Shown in pieces: positions 28,187 through 35,630 of a stretch of 64,000 bases of DNA. The stretch covers positions 2,376,501 to 2,440,500 of the forward strand of contig NZ_CP061204.1 of NCBI RefSeq assembly GCF_014621775.1, given 5' to 3'. This DNA comes from Stenotrophomonas sp. 169. Lineage in GTDB: Bacteria > Pseudomonadota > Gammaproteobacteria > Xanthomonadales > Xanthomonadaceae. Under the pieces are notes generated by a model, which was given only the letters and a program-made list of their open reading frames with translations, was not told the DNA's origin and ran no database searches. Position numbers and translations under genes: made by a program. The stretch's first letter is position 1; every line of letters begins with the position of its first letter.

Positions 28187-29428
28187 ATGTCGCCGAAGAA
28201 GACCTCCTACCCCAAGCAGGATATCCGCGTGCTGTTGCTGGAGGGGGTTAGCCAGACCGCCGTGGATGTGTTCACCGCGGCCGGTTACAGCCAGATCGAA
28301 CTGCATTCCAAGGCGCTGCCCGAGGCCGAGCTGAAGGCCCGCATCGCCGAAGCGCACATTGTCGGCATCCGCTCACGCAGCCAGTTGTCGGCCGACGTAC
28401 TGGCCGAGGCCAAGCGGGTGATCGCGGTGGGCTGTTTCTGCATCGGCACCAACCAGGTCGACCTGGACGCCGCCGAGCTGGCCGGCATCCCGGTGTTCAA
28501 CGCGCCCTACTCCAATACCCGCAGCGTGGCCGAACTGGTGATTGCCGAGGCGATCATGCTGACCCGCGGCATCCCGCAGAAGAACGCCGAGTGCCATCGC
28601 GGTGGCTGGTCGAAGTCGGCCGCCGGCAGCCACGAAGTCCGCGGCAAGACGCTGGGCATCATCGGCTATGGTCATATCGGCACCCAGGTCGGCGTGCTGG
28701 CCGAATCCCTTGGCCTGCAGGTGATCTTCCATGACGTGGAAGCCAAGCTGGCGCTGGGCAACGCGCGTGCCGCCGCCAGCCTGGATGACCTGCTGGCGCG
28801 TTCGGACATCATCACCCTGCACGTGCCGGAAACCGCTGCTACGCAGTGGATGATCGGCGCGACCGAGCTGGCGAAGATGCGCCGCGGCGCGCACGTCATC
28901 AATGCCGCGCGCGGCACCATCGTGGACATCGACGCGCTGGACGCAGCACTGCAATCCGGCCATATCGGCGGCGCCGCACTGGATGTGTTCCCGGTGGAGC
29001 CCAAGGGCAACGGCGATGCCTTCGAAAGCCCGTTGACCGCGCACGACAACGTGATCCTGACCCCGCACGTGGGCGGCAGCACGCTGGAAGCCCAGGACAA
29101 CATCGGCATCGAAGTGGCCGCCAAGCTGGTGCGTTACAGCGACAACGGCAGCACGCTGTCGGCGGTGAACTTCCCGGAAGTGACCCTGCCCGAGCACCAC
29201 GGCAGCCTGCGCCTGCTGCACATCCATCGCAACGTGCCCGGCGTGCTGTCCAAGGTCAACGAGATCTTCTCGCGCCACAACGTGAACATCGACGGGCAGT
29301 TCCTGCGCACCGACGCCAAGGTCGGCTACGTGGTGATCGACATCACCGCCAGCGTCGAACAAGCCGCCGCCGTCCGCGACGAACTCGCCGCGATCACCGG
29401 TACCCTGCGCACCCGCGTGCTGTACTGA
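28187..29428 (+). CDS. serA: D-3-phosphoglycerate dehydrogenase
   Basis: A 413-residue enzyme that starts serine synthesis from 3-phosphoglycerate. It begins MSPKKTSYPKQDIRVLLLEG. The NAD fold is IIGYGHIGTQVGVLAESLG; catalytic Arg and His are in NAARGTIVDID and LTPHVGGSTLEAQ; and a C-terminal ACT domain of about 75 residues (HIHRNVPGVLSKVNEIF) gives serine feedback. Length and layout match E. coli SerA. No Shine-Dalgarno is obvious. A long open frame continues upstream but lies antisense to the dehydrogenase and is not coding. It converges with the Nudix gene over a strong hairpin. Confidence 0.96.
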   Translation: MSPKKTSYPKQDIRVLLLEGVSQTAVDVFTAAGYSQIELHSKALPEAELKARIAEAHIVGIRSRSQLSADVLAEAKRVIAVGCFCIGTNQVDLDAAELAGIPVFNAPYSNTRSVAELVIAEAIMLTRGIPQKNAECHRGGWSKSAAGSHEVRGKTLGIIGYGHIGTQVGVLAESLGLQVIFHDVEAKLALGNARAAASLDDLLARSDIITLHVPETAATQWMIGATELAKMRRGAHVINAARGTIVDIDALDAALQSGHIGGAALDVFPVEPKGNGDAFESPLTAHDNVILTPHVGGSTLEAQDNIGIEVAAKLVRYSDNGSTLSAVNFPEVTLPEHHGSLRLLHIHRNVPGVLSKVNEIFSRHNVNIDGQFLRTDAKVGYVVIDITASVEQAAAVRDELAAITGTLRTRVLY

Positions 29429-29430
29429 TA

Positions 29431-29512
29431 AAAAAGGGGACGGAGGGGATTAAGTCGTTATCGGCCCGCTGCACGCGGCGGATAACGACTTAATCCCCTC
29501 CGTCCCCTTTTT
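29431..29512. terminator. 32-bp perfect inverted repeat, bidirectional terminator or REP-type element
   Basis: 29431-29462 and 29481-29512 are perfect complements, starting AAAAAGGGGACGGAGGGG and ending with five T. An 18-base GC-rich loop can itself pair (CCGC/GCGG). It lies two bases after the serA stop and four bases before the end of the convergent Nudix gene, so it can terminate both. The GGGGACGGAGG-TTAAGTCG core recurs in gammaproteobacterial palindromes near IS200-like transposases, so a mobile origin is likely. Confidence 0.75.
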
Positions 29513-29516
29513 CGGC

Positions 29517-30080
29517 CTACCGCCAGCGCTGGGCCATGCGCTGCAGTGAGGGGTCGGCTTCGGGGTCCGCAGCGATCTGTGCGATGTCGCGCCAGGCCAG
29601 TTCCAGTGACTCTTCGCTGACGACGAAGGCTTCTGAAGTGCCGGCACGCACCACGAAACGCACGTCGTAATGCCAGTGCCCCGGCACGTCGGTACGCGCG
29701 GGTATCCAGTGCTTGTCCAGATCGAAGATCGCGGGGTGCTCCAATCGGAGCCCGTCCAGGCCGGACTCTTCTTCCGCTTCGTTCAGTGCCACACGCGCCA
29801 GGTCGCGATCGCCATCCGCATGCCCGCCCAACTGCAGCCAACGCGCCAGTTTGCGGTGATGCGTCAGCAGCACGCGTCGCCCGTCGGCGCTCACCAGCCA
29901 CGCGCTGCCGGTGAAGTGGCCGGAGAGACGCTCGCGCAGGAAGGGATTGAGGGGATCGTCCAGAAGTGTGCTGAATTCGTCAGCGAGCCCGGCTTGATCA
30001 GGTACTCGGAGCGCATGATCCCGCAACAATTGACGAAGCTGATCGTCAAGCGCGGCAACGGTTGTAGTTGTTTCCGACAT
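29517..30080 (-). CDS. Nudix hydrolase family protein
   Basis: A 187-residue protein with a Nudix fold. The Nudix box is GHADGDRDLARVALNEAEEE followed by SGL. The catalytic NE-A-EE acidic residues are present, but the usual first Glu is Arg and the usual Arg of the REUXEE core is Asn, so the box departs from consensus at two places. The N-terminal helical part (DQLRQLLRDHALRVPDQ) and WLQLGGHADG resemble a Nudix subgroup of unknown substrate. It converges with serA, and its upstream region is divergent from the permease gene. Confidence 0.8.
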   Translation of the reverse strand: MSETTTTVAALDDQLRQLLRDHALRVPDQAGLADEFSTLLDDPLNPFLRERLSGHFTGSAWLVSADGRRVLLTHHRKLARWLQLGGHADGDRDLARVALNEAEEESGLDGLRLEHPAIFDLDKHWIPARTDVPGHWHYDVRFVVRAGTSEAFVVSEESLELAWRDIAQIAADPEADPSLQRMAQRWR

Positions 30081-30261
30081 GTCCTATGCGTGTTCAGCAA
30101 ACCAATCGGCCATTATCGCCACAAAATGTTGCACATGCGGCTTGTGCATCACCTTCAGCTTTGGCTAAGGTACAGCGAGCCATTCGCATGGCCTTCATTC
30201 ACCACACGCGTCGACGGCCATGTATCGCCGACTGCTCCACGATGACTTAGGGAAGTACCGC

Positions 30262-31737
30262 ATGCTGAAAGCTCTGTTGAGGGTCAAACCGGTTGAGCCA
30301 GCCGGACACGTAGACGCTGGCGAACCCATCGAAGGCAGCCTGGACGGCGAAGCCACCCTGAAACGGACGCTCACGGCAAAACACCTGATCCTGCTCGGCA
30401 TTGGTGCCGTGATCGGTGCGGGCATCTTCGTACTCACCGGACAGGCAGCCGCCAATCATGCCGGCCCCGCGATCATGCTGTCCTTCGTGCTGGCGGGCCT
30501 GGCCTGCGCACTGGCGGGCCTGTGCTACGCAGAGTTCGCCGCGATGATGCCGGTGTCCGGCAGCGCGTACTCCTACTCCTATGCCACCCTCGGCGAAGGC
30601 ATGGCCTGGTTCATCGGCTGGTGCCTGGTGCTGGAATACCTGTTCGCCTCGGCCTCGGTCGCGGTCGGCTGGTCGGCCTATCTGATCAGCTTCATCACCA
30701 CCACGCTCAACATGCCGTTCCCGGATGCGCTGAGCGCAGCGCCGATCGCGTGGACCGGCCAGGAGTTCATTGCCTCGGGCAAGCTGTTCAACCTGCCGGC
30801 CGTGCTGATCGTGGCGGCCGTCTCCGGGCTGTTGTACGTGGGCATCACCCAGTCGGCCTTCGTCAACGCGATCATCGTGGCGATCAAGGTCACCGTCATC
30901 TGCCTGTTCATCGGCTTTGGCGCGACGCACATCGATCCGGCGAACTGGACGCCCTTCATCCCCGAGAACACCGGCGTGAGCGGCGAGTTCGGCTGGAGCG
31001 GCGTGTTCCGCGCCGCCACCATCGTGTTCTTCGCCTACATCGGTTTCGATGCGGTCTCCACCGCGGCGGGCGAAACCAAGGACCCCCAGCGCAACATGCC
31101 GATCGGCCTGCTGGGCTCGCTGGCGGTGTGCACCATCGTCTACATCATCGTCTGCGCCGTGCTGACAGGCATGATGCCGTACCAACTGCTCGGCACCGAC
31201 AAGCCGGTTGCCACCGCGCTGGAGCCGTATGCCAGCTTGAGCTGGTTGAAGACCGCCGTGGAGATCGGCGCCATTGCCGGCCTGTCGTCGGTGGTGCTGG
31301 TGATGATGATGGGCCAGACCCGCATCGCGTACACCATTTCCCGCGACGGTCTGCTGCCGAAGTTCTTCGGCAAGATCCACCCGCGTTTCCACACCCCGTA
31401 CTGGGCCACGATCGTGGTGGGCGTGCTGGCCGCCGCGCTGGCCGGCATGGTGCCGCTGAACGTGCTGGGTGAACTGGTGTCGATGGGGACCCTGCTGGCC
31501 TTCGCCACGGTGTGCGTGGGCGTGCTGGTGCTGCGTTATACCCGCCCGGAACTGGAGCGTCCGTTCCGCGTGCCGCTGGTCTGGGTCATCTGCCCGCTCG
31601 GTGCGGCGATGTGCCTGTTCCTGTTCTGGCAGGCCTTCGTGGTGCATTGGCATCTGTTCCTCGGCTGGACCTTCCTGGGCCTGCTGATCTACTTCGGCTA
31701 CGGCATGCGTAACAGCAAGCTCGCCAAGTCACCCTGA
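30262..31737 (+). CDS. Amino acid permease, APC superfamily (CAT-like), first of a tandem pair
   Basis: A 491-residue inner-membrane transporter. I start at MLKALLRVKP (30262), with GGGAAG ten bases upstream. There are about 12 to 13 membrane helices. TM1 has LLGIGAVIGAGIFVLTGQAA, the unwound GAGIF motif of APC transporters that contacts substrate. TM6 has ATIVFFAYIGFDAVSTAAGE and the cytosolic loop has KDPQRNMP. This is the cationic-amino-acid-transporter-like branch (YfnA type). The substrate is not determinable. The 181-bp upstream gap is relatively AT-rich; I found no clear operator in it. Confidence 0.9.
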   Translation: MLKALLRVKPVEPAGHVDAGEPIEGSLDGEATLKRTLTAKHLILLGIGAVIGAGIFVLTGQAAANHAGPAIMLSFVLAGLACALAGLCYAEFAAMMPVSGSAYSYSYATLGEGMAWFIGWCLVLEYLFASASVAVGWSAYLISFITTTLNMPFPDALSAAPIAWTGQEFIASGKLFNLPAVLIVAAVSGLLYVGITQSAFVNAIIVAIKVTVICLFIGFGATHIDPANWTPFIPENTGVSGEFGWSGVFRAATIVFFAYIGFDAVSTAAGETKDPQRNMPIGLLGSLAVCTIVYIIVCAVLTGMMPYQLLGTDKPVATALEPYASLSWLKTAVEIGAIAGLSSVVLVMMMGQTRIAYTISRDGLLPKFFGKIHPRFHTPYWATIVVGVLAAALAGMVPLNVLGELVSMGTLLAFATVCVGVLVLRYTRPELERPFRVPLVWVICPLGAAMCLFLFWQAFVVHWHLFLGWTFLGLLIYFGYGMRNSKLAKSP

Positions 31738-31744
31738 TGCATCG

Positions 31745-31770
31745 ACGGGCCGGCTCCTTTGCCGGCCCGT
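31745..31770 (+). terminator. 10-bp hairpin between the tandem permease genes
   Basis: ACGGGCCGGC, loop TCCTTT, GCCGGCCCGT, starting just after the stop of the first permease. No T-run follows, so termination is probably partial; the second permease has its own TATCAT hexamer at 31775. Confidence 0.55.
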
Positions 31771-31792
31771 TCGGTATCATGCCGCACCCTTT

Positions 31793-31810
31793 GCAGGCCC
31801 TTCGGCCTGC
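31793..31810 (+). other. Stable tetraloop hairpin in the leader of the second permease
   Basis: GCAGGCC, loop CTTC, GGCCTGC, ending 23 bases before the ATG and downstream of a candidate -10 (TATCAT, 31775-31780). It may only stabilise the mRNA 5' end. Confidence 0.4.
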
Positions 31811-31833
31811 CCGCACCGAAAGACCATCACACC

Positions 31834-33261
31834 ATGCTCAAGCAACTGTGGGCCACCAAGCATCCGCACGCCGCCCATGAAGACGCCAACGGTCTCAGTC
31901 TGACCCGTACCCTGGGGCCATGGGGACTGACGGCGCTGGGCATCGGTGCGGTGATCGGCGGTGGCATCTTCGTCATCACCGGCCAGGCCGCCGCCAACCA
32001 CGCCGGGCCGGCGATCATGCTGTCCTTCGTGCTGGCCGCCATCTGCTGCGGCTTCTGTGCACTGGCCTACGCCGAGTTCGCCGCGATGGTGCCGGTATCC
32101 GGCAGTGCCTACAGCTACACCTACGCGACCTTCGGCGAGCTGGCGGCCTGGTTCATCGGCTGGATGCTGGTGCTGGAATACGGCGTATCCGCGTCGGCCG
32201 TCGCGGTCAGCTGGACCGGCTACTTCCTCAGTCTGCTGAGCCACTTCGACGTCCACCTGCCTGCCGCGCTGGTCAGCGCACCGCTGGATGGGCAGCTGCG
32301 CCCGACCGGTGCCATCGCCAACGTGCCTGCCGCGCTGCTGGTGCTGGCGCTGACATGGCTGTGCTACCACGGCATCCGCAAGTCGTCGGCGATGAACATG
32401 GCGATGGTGATCCTGAAGACGGGCCTGATCGTGCTGGTCATCGCCGTGGGCTGGAAGTACGTCGACACCGCCAACTGGCATCCCTTCATCCCGGAAAACA
32501 CCGGTCCCGGCCAGTTCGGCATGGAAGGTGTGCTGCGCGGCGCGGCGATGGTGTTCTTCGCCTACATCGGCTTTGAAGCGGTGTCCGTGGCGGCGCAGGA
32601 ATCGCATCGTCCGCAGCGCGACATGCCGATCGGCATGATGCTCTCACTGGTGATCTGCACGGTGCTGTACATCGCCATGGCCGCGGTGATGACCGGCCTG
32701 GTGCCGTATCAGCTGCTGGGTACCGATGAGCCGGTGGTCACCGCCGTAGCCGCCCACCCGACGCTCGGCTGGTTGCGCGTCGTCGTGGAAATCGGCGCCC
32801 TGGTGGGCCTGTCGTCGGTGGTGCTGGTGATGATCATCGGCCAGCCGCGCATCTTCATGATCATGGGCCGCGACGGCCTGCTGCCGCCGTTGTTCACCAA
32901 GATCCATCCGAAGTACCGCACCCCGCACATCAACACCGTGATCACCGGCATCGGCATTGCGCTGCTGGCGGCGCTGTTCCCGCTGGACGTGCTGGGTGAG
33001 CTGACCTCGATGGGCACCCTGATCGCCTTCGCGGCGGTGTGCGCCGGCGTGCTGGTGCTGCGCCACACCCAGCCGGACCTGCCGCGGCCCTTCCGCATCC
33101 GCGCCGCGTGGCTGGTGTGCAGTCTGGGCGTGCTGAGCTGCCTGGCGCTGCTGTCGGCCATGACGTTCCATAACTGGATGCTGATGGGCGTGTGGACGGC
33201 GGTGGGCTTTGCGATCTACTTCGGCTACGGCTACCGCCACAGCCGCCTGCGCGGGAAGTAA
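31834..33261 (+). CDS. Amino acid permease, APC superfamily (CAT-like), second of a tandem pair
   Basis: A 475-residue paralogue of the preceding gene, starting MLKQLWATKHPHA. It shares LGIGAVIGGGIFVITGQAAA and VFFAYIGFEAVSVAAQES, and the two align along their whole length, so the pair arose by tandem duplication. Differences include GGGIF for GAGIF in TM1 and a distinct extracellular loop between TM4 and TM5, which suggest different substrates. It is followed by a GTAG repeat and then the methionine-salvage genes. Confidence 0.9.
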   Translation: MLKQLWATKHPHAAHEDANGLSLTRTLGPWGLTALGIGAVIGGGIFVITGQAAANHAGPAIMLSFVLAAICCGFCALAYAEFAAMVPVSGSAYSYTYATFGELAAWFIGWMLVLEYGVSASAVAVSWTGYFLSLLSHFDVHLPAALVSAPLDGQLRPTGAIANVPAALLVLALTWLCYHGIRKSSAMNMAMVILKTGLIVLVIAVGWKYVDTANWHPFIPENTGPGQFGMEGVLRGAAMVFFAYIGFEAVSVAAQESHRPQRDMPIGMMLSLVICTVLYIAMAAVMTGLVPYQLLGTDEPVVTAVAAHPTLGWLRVVVEIGALVGLSSVVLVMIIGQPRIFMIMGRDGLLPPLFTKIHPKYRTPHINTVITGIGIALLAALFPLDVLGELTSMGTLIAFAAVCAGVLVLRHTQPDLPRPFRIRAAWLVCSLGVLSCLALLSAMTFHNWMLMGVWTAVGFAIYFGYGYRHSRLRGK

Positions 33262-33285
33262 TCAGGGTATCGCCGAGCGGTGTCG

Positions 33286-33308
33286 GTAGCGCCGAGCCAT
33301 GCTCGGCG
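33286..33308 (+). repeat. GTAG-type REP (SMAG element)
   Basis: GTAGCGCCGAGC, CAT, GCTCGGCG, followed by AGCGCAGCGG as at 13306. It lies between the second permease and mtnB. Confidence 0.8.
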
Positions 33309-33395
33309 AGCGCAGCGGCCAAGGCCTGAAGCGGACGGCCAGCGGCCGTCACTACCGAGGCAGGCACAGCCCCCAACGTGGTCGGCGGGACCGGA

Positions 33396-33401
33396 TAGAA
33401 T
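33396..33401 (+). promoter_or_regulatory. Candidate -10 of a leaderless mtnB transcript
   Basis: TAGAAT ends seven bases before the mtnB ATG, which would place the transcription start at or next to the start codon. No Shine-Dalgarno precedes the ATG, which fits leaderless translation. The -35 position is not consensus-like. Confidence 0.45.
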
Positions 33402-33408
33402 GTGGGCC

Positions 33409-34050
33409 ATGAACGCGCCCACTTTCCCCTACGACACCCAGCGCCTGAGTGAACTGGCGCAGCTGCTGATCGACAACATCCGCGAGCTGGCCCAGGCCGG
33501 CTGGACGCCGGCGACCAGCAGCAACTTCTCCCATCGGCTGGACGACCACCATGCCGCGATCACGGTCTCCGGCCGCGACAAGGGCCGGCTGATCGAAGAC
33601 GACATCATGGTCGTCGACTTCGACGGCAAGGCCGTCGGCCGCCCGCTGCGCCCGTCCGCGGAAACCCTGCTGCATACCCAGCTGTATCGCCGCTTTCCGG
33701 AAGTGGGCTGCGTGCTGCATACGCATTCGCCGGTGCAGACGATCGCCTCGCGCCTGTATGCACCGCAGGGCCACATCCGCCTGGAAGGCTATGAGCTGCT
33801 GAAGGCCTTCGCCGGCAACAGCACGCATGAAATGGCCATCGACGTGCCGGTGTTCGCCAATACCCAGGACATGGACGTGCTGTCGGCACAGGTCGATGCC
33901 CTGCTGGACACGCAGTGCCTGTGGGGCTACCTGATCGATGGCCACGGCCTGTACGCATGGGGCCGCGACATGGCCGAAGCGCGGCGCCATCTGGAAGCCT
34001 TCGAGTTCCTGTTCCACTGCGAGCTGGAACTGCGCCGCCTGCGCAACTGA
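33409..34050 (+). CDS. mtnB: Methylthioribulose-1-phosphate dehydratase
   Basis: A 213-residue class II aldolase-fold enzyme of methionine salvage. It turns 5-methylthioribulose-1-phosphate into 2,3-diketo-5-methylthiopentyl-1-phosphate. The start is [13 protein letters not shown]. Zinc-site histidines are in [10 protein letters not shown] and [11 protein letters not shown], and [11 protein letters not shown] and [10 protein letters not shown] are conserved. It opens the mtnB-mtnD-mtnC cluster, with 96 bp to mtnD. mtnA is not in the window. Confidence 0.95.
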   Translation: MNAPTFPYDTQRLSELAQLLIDNIRELAQAGWTPATSSNFSHRLDDHHAAITVSGRDKGRLIEDDIMVVDFDGKAVGRPLRPSAETLLHTQLYRRFPEVGCVLHTHSPVQTIASRLYAPQGHIRLEGYELLKAFAGNSTHEMAIDVPVFANTQDMDVLSAQVDALLDTQCLWGYLIDGHGLYAWGRDMAEARRHLEAFEFLFHCELELRRLRN

Positions 34051-34146
34051 CACGCCGTGGGTGCCGGGTCAGATGCCGGATTGGAATCTGACCCCCGCCC
34101 GCCGCGCTGCTACCCTGTCTTCCCCCACCTTGTTCGAGCTGCCGCC

Positions 34147-34701
34147 ATGAGCCGACTGCGCATCTACAACGACACTGCCCCCGACACGCCGCTGCTGGAT
34201 ACCCAGGACGGTGCGCAGATTGCCGCCGAACTGCAGAAGATCGGCGTGACCTTCGAGCGCTGGACCGCCAGCCAGCCCGTCGCCCCCGGCGCCAGCCAGG
34301 ACGAGGTGTTTGCCGCCTACCGCAGCGACATCGATCGGCTGGTCGCCGAGCGCGGCTTCAAGAGCGTGGACGTGGCCTCGATCGCGCCGGACAATCCGAA
34401 CCGCGCCGAGCTGCGGAAGAAATTCCTCGACGAACACTTCCACAAGGAGGACGAAGTGCGTTTCTTCGTCGCCGGCTCCGGGCTGTTCACCCTGCACGTG
34501 GACGAGAAGGTCTACGAGATCGAGTGCGTCAAGAACGACCTGATCGCCGTGCCGGACAGTGTCAATCACTGGTTCGACATGGGCGATGAGCCGAGCTTCG
34601 TGGCGATCCGCTTCTTCACCGAAGCCGATGGCTGGGTCGGGCATTTCACCGGCACCGACATCGCGCAGAAGTTCCCCCGCTACGTGCCTACCCAGGACTG
34701 A
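34147..34701 (+). CDS. mtnD: Acireductone dioxygenase
   Basis: A 184-residue cupin that oxidises acireductone to 2-keto-4-methylthiobutyrate and formate (Fe form) in methionine salvage. Metal ligands are seen in [16 protein letters not shown] (His-x-His and Glu) and the later His of SVNHWFDMG. The order with mtnC six bases downstream suggests one transcript. The length is normal. Confidence 0.96.
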   Translation: MSRLRIYNDTAPDTPLLDTQDGAQIAAELQKIGVTFERWTASQPVAPGASQDEVFAAYRSDIDRLVAERGFKSVDVASIAPDNPNRAELRKKFLDEHFHKEDEVRFFVAGSGLFTLHVDEKVYEIECVKNDLIAVPDSVNHWFDMGDEPSFVAIRFFTEADGWVGHFTGTDIAQKFPRYVPTQD

Positions 34702-34707
34702 ATCGCC

Positions 34708-35403
34708 ATGCAGCCCCGCGTCATCCTCACCGATATCGAAGGCACCACCAGCAGCATCTCCTTCGTCAAGAACGTGCTGTTCCCGTATGCGCGCAAGGCG
34801 CTGCCCGGTTTCATCGCGACCCACGGCAACGAACCGGACGTGCGGCGGTGGCTGGACGCCGTAGCGACCGAAATCGGCGGTGCCTGCCAGGACAGCCTGG
34901 TGGCGGAAACGCTGCAGGGCTGGATCGACCAGGACCGCAAGCACACCGCGCTGAAAGCGCTGCAGGGCAAGATCTGGGAAACCGGCTACCGCAATGGCGA
35001 TTACAAGGCGCACTTCTATCCGGAAGTGGCCGCCGTACTGAAGGGCTGGCATGCCGCGGGATTGCCGCTGTATGTGTATTCGTCCGGATCGGTGCCGGCG
35101 CAGAAGCAGTTCTTCGGTTTCAGCGACGCCGGTGACCTGACCGCCCTGGTATCGGGCTGGTTCGACACGGAAATCGGTGGCAAGCGCGAGGCGGAAAGCT
35201 ACCGCCGCATTGTCGATGCGATCGGCGTACCGGCCGGCGAGATCCTGTTCCTGTCCGATGTGGTGGAAGAGCTCGATGCCGCGCGCGACGCTGGATTGCA
35301 GACGCGGCTGTTGGATCGGTTGGACGACTACCCGCTGCCACGCAGCGGTGAAGCGACGCACGGCCACGAGCGCGTGGAGAATTTCCAGCAAATCGCGTTC
35401 TGA
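34708..35403 (+). CDS. mtnC: Enolase-phosphatase MtnC
   Basis: A 231-residue HAD-superfamily enzyme that enolises and dephosphorylates the diketo intermediate to give acireductone, the substrate of MtnD. HAD motif I appears as [15 protein letters not shown] (Asp-x-Glu variant typical of MtnC), motif II as [12 protein letters not shown], motif III Lys in GGKREAESY and motif IV as [13 protein letters not shown]. It ends 18 bases before a stretch of GTAG repeats that closes the cluster. Confidence 0.96.
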   Translation: MQPRVILTDIEGTTSSISFVKNVLFPYARKALPGFIATHGNEPDVRRWLDAVATEIGGACQDSLVAETLQGWIDQDRKHTALKALQGKIWETGYRNGDYKAHFYPEVAAVLKGWHAAGLPLYVYSSGSVPAQKQFFGFSDAGDLTALVSGWFDTEIGGKREAESYRRIVDAIGVPAGEILFLSDVVEELDAARDAGLQTRLLDRLDDYPLPRSGEATHGHERVENFQQIAF

Positions 35404-35421
35404 CGGTCTCGCCGCTGCGCT

Positions 35422-35444
35422 CGCCGAGCACGGCTCGGCGCTAC
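35422..35444 (-). repeat. GTAG-type REP, reverse orientation
   Basis: CGCCGAGC, ACG, GCTCGGCG, CTAC, directly after mtnC; the first of three REPs in the mtnC to beta-mannosidase gap. Confidence 0.8.
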
Positions 35445-35463
35445 CACACCCGATAAACCGGTG

Positions 35464-35567
35464 ACGGCGGCATTCCCGATATCGCGGCAACGGCGGCATT
35501 CCCGTTATCCCGGCAACGGCGGCATTCCCGATATCGCGGCAACGGCGCCACCCGCGATATCCCGGTA
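35464..35567. repeat. 26-bp tandem repeat, three good copies and one decayed
   Basis: Units start at 35464, 35490, 35516 and 35542. Each good copy opens ACGGCGGCATTCCCG and contains GATATC or TTATCC. Copies 1 and 3 are identical, copy 2 differs at two bases, copy 4 is diverged. The array lies between two GTAG elements and has no reading frame of interest. Confidence 0.85.
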
Positions 35568-35587
35568 GCGCCGAGCCATGCTCGGCG
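35565..35587 (+). repeat. GTAG-type REP (SMAG element)
   Basis: GTAGCGCCGAGC, CAT, GCTCGGCG, beginning at the end of the last 26-bp repeat unit. Confidence 0.8.
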
Positions 35588-35606
35588 GGGGCCTTCCCAC
35601 GAAGAT

Positions 35607-35630
35607 CCGCCGAGCACGGCTCGGCGCTAC
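35607..35630 (-). repeat. GTAG-type REP supplying a stop codon
   Basis: CGCCGAGC, ACG, GCTCGGCG, CTAC. On the minus strand its GTAG contains the TAG stop (35627-35629) of the beta-mannosidase gene. Confidence 0.8.

Noticed and set aside
33262..33408. SAM riboswitch upstream of mtnB
   Set aside because: The gap is mostly a REP and GC-rich sequence without the conserved SAM-I or SAM-alpha helices, and the promoter seems to abut the start codon.
35464..35567. CRISPR array
   Set aside because: The units are directly adjacent with no spacers, and no cas gene is present; it is a plain tandem repeat.
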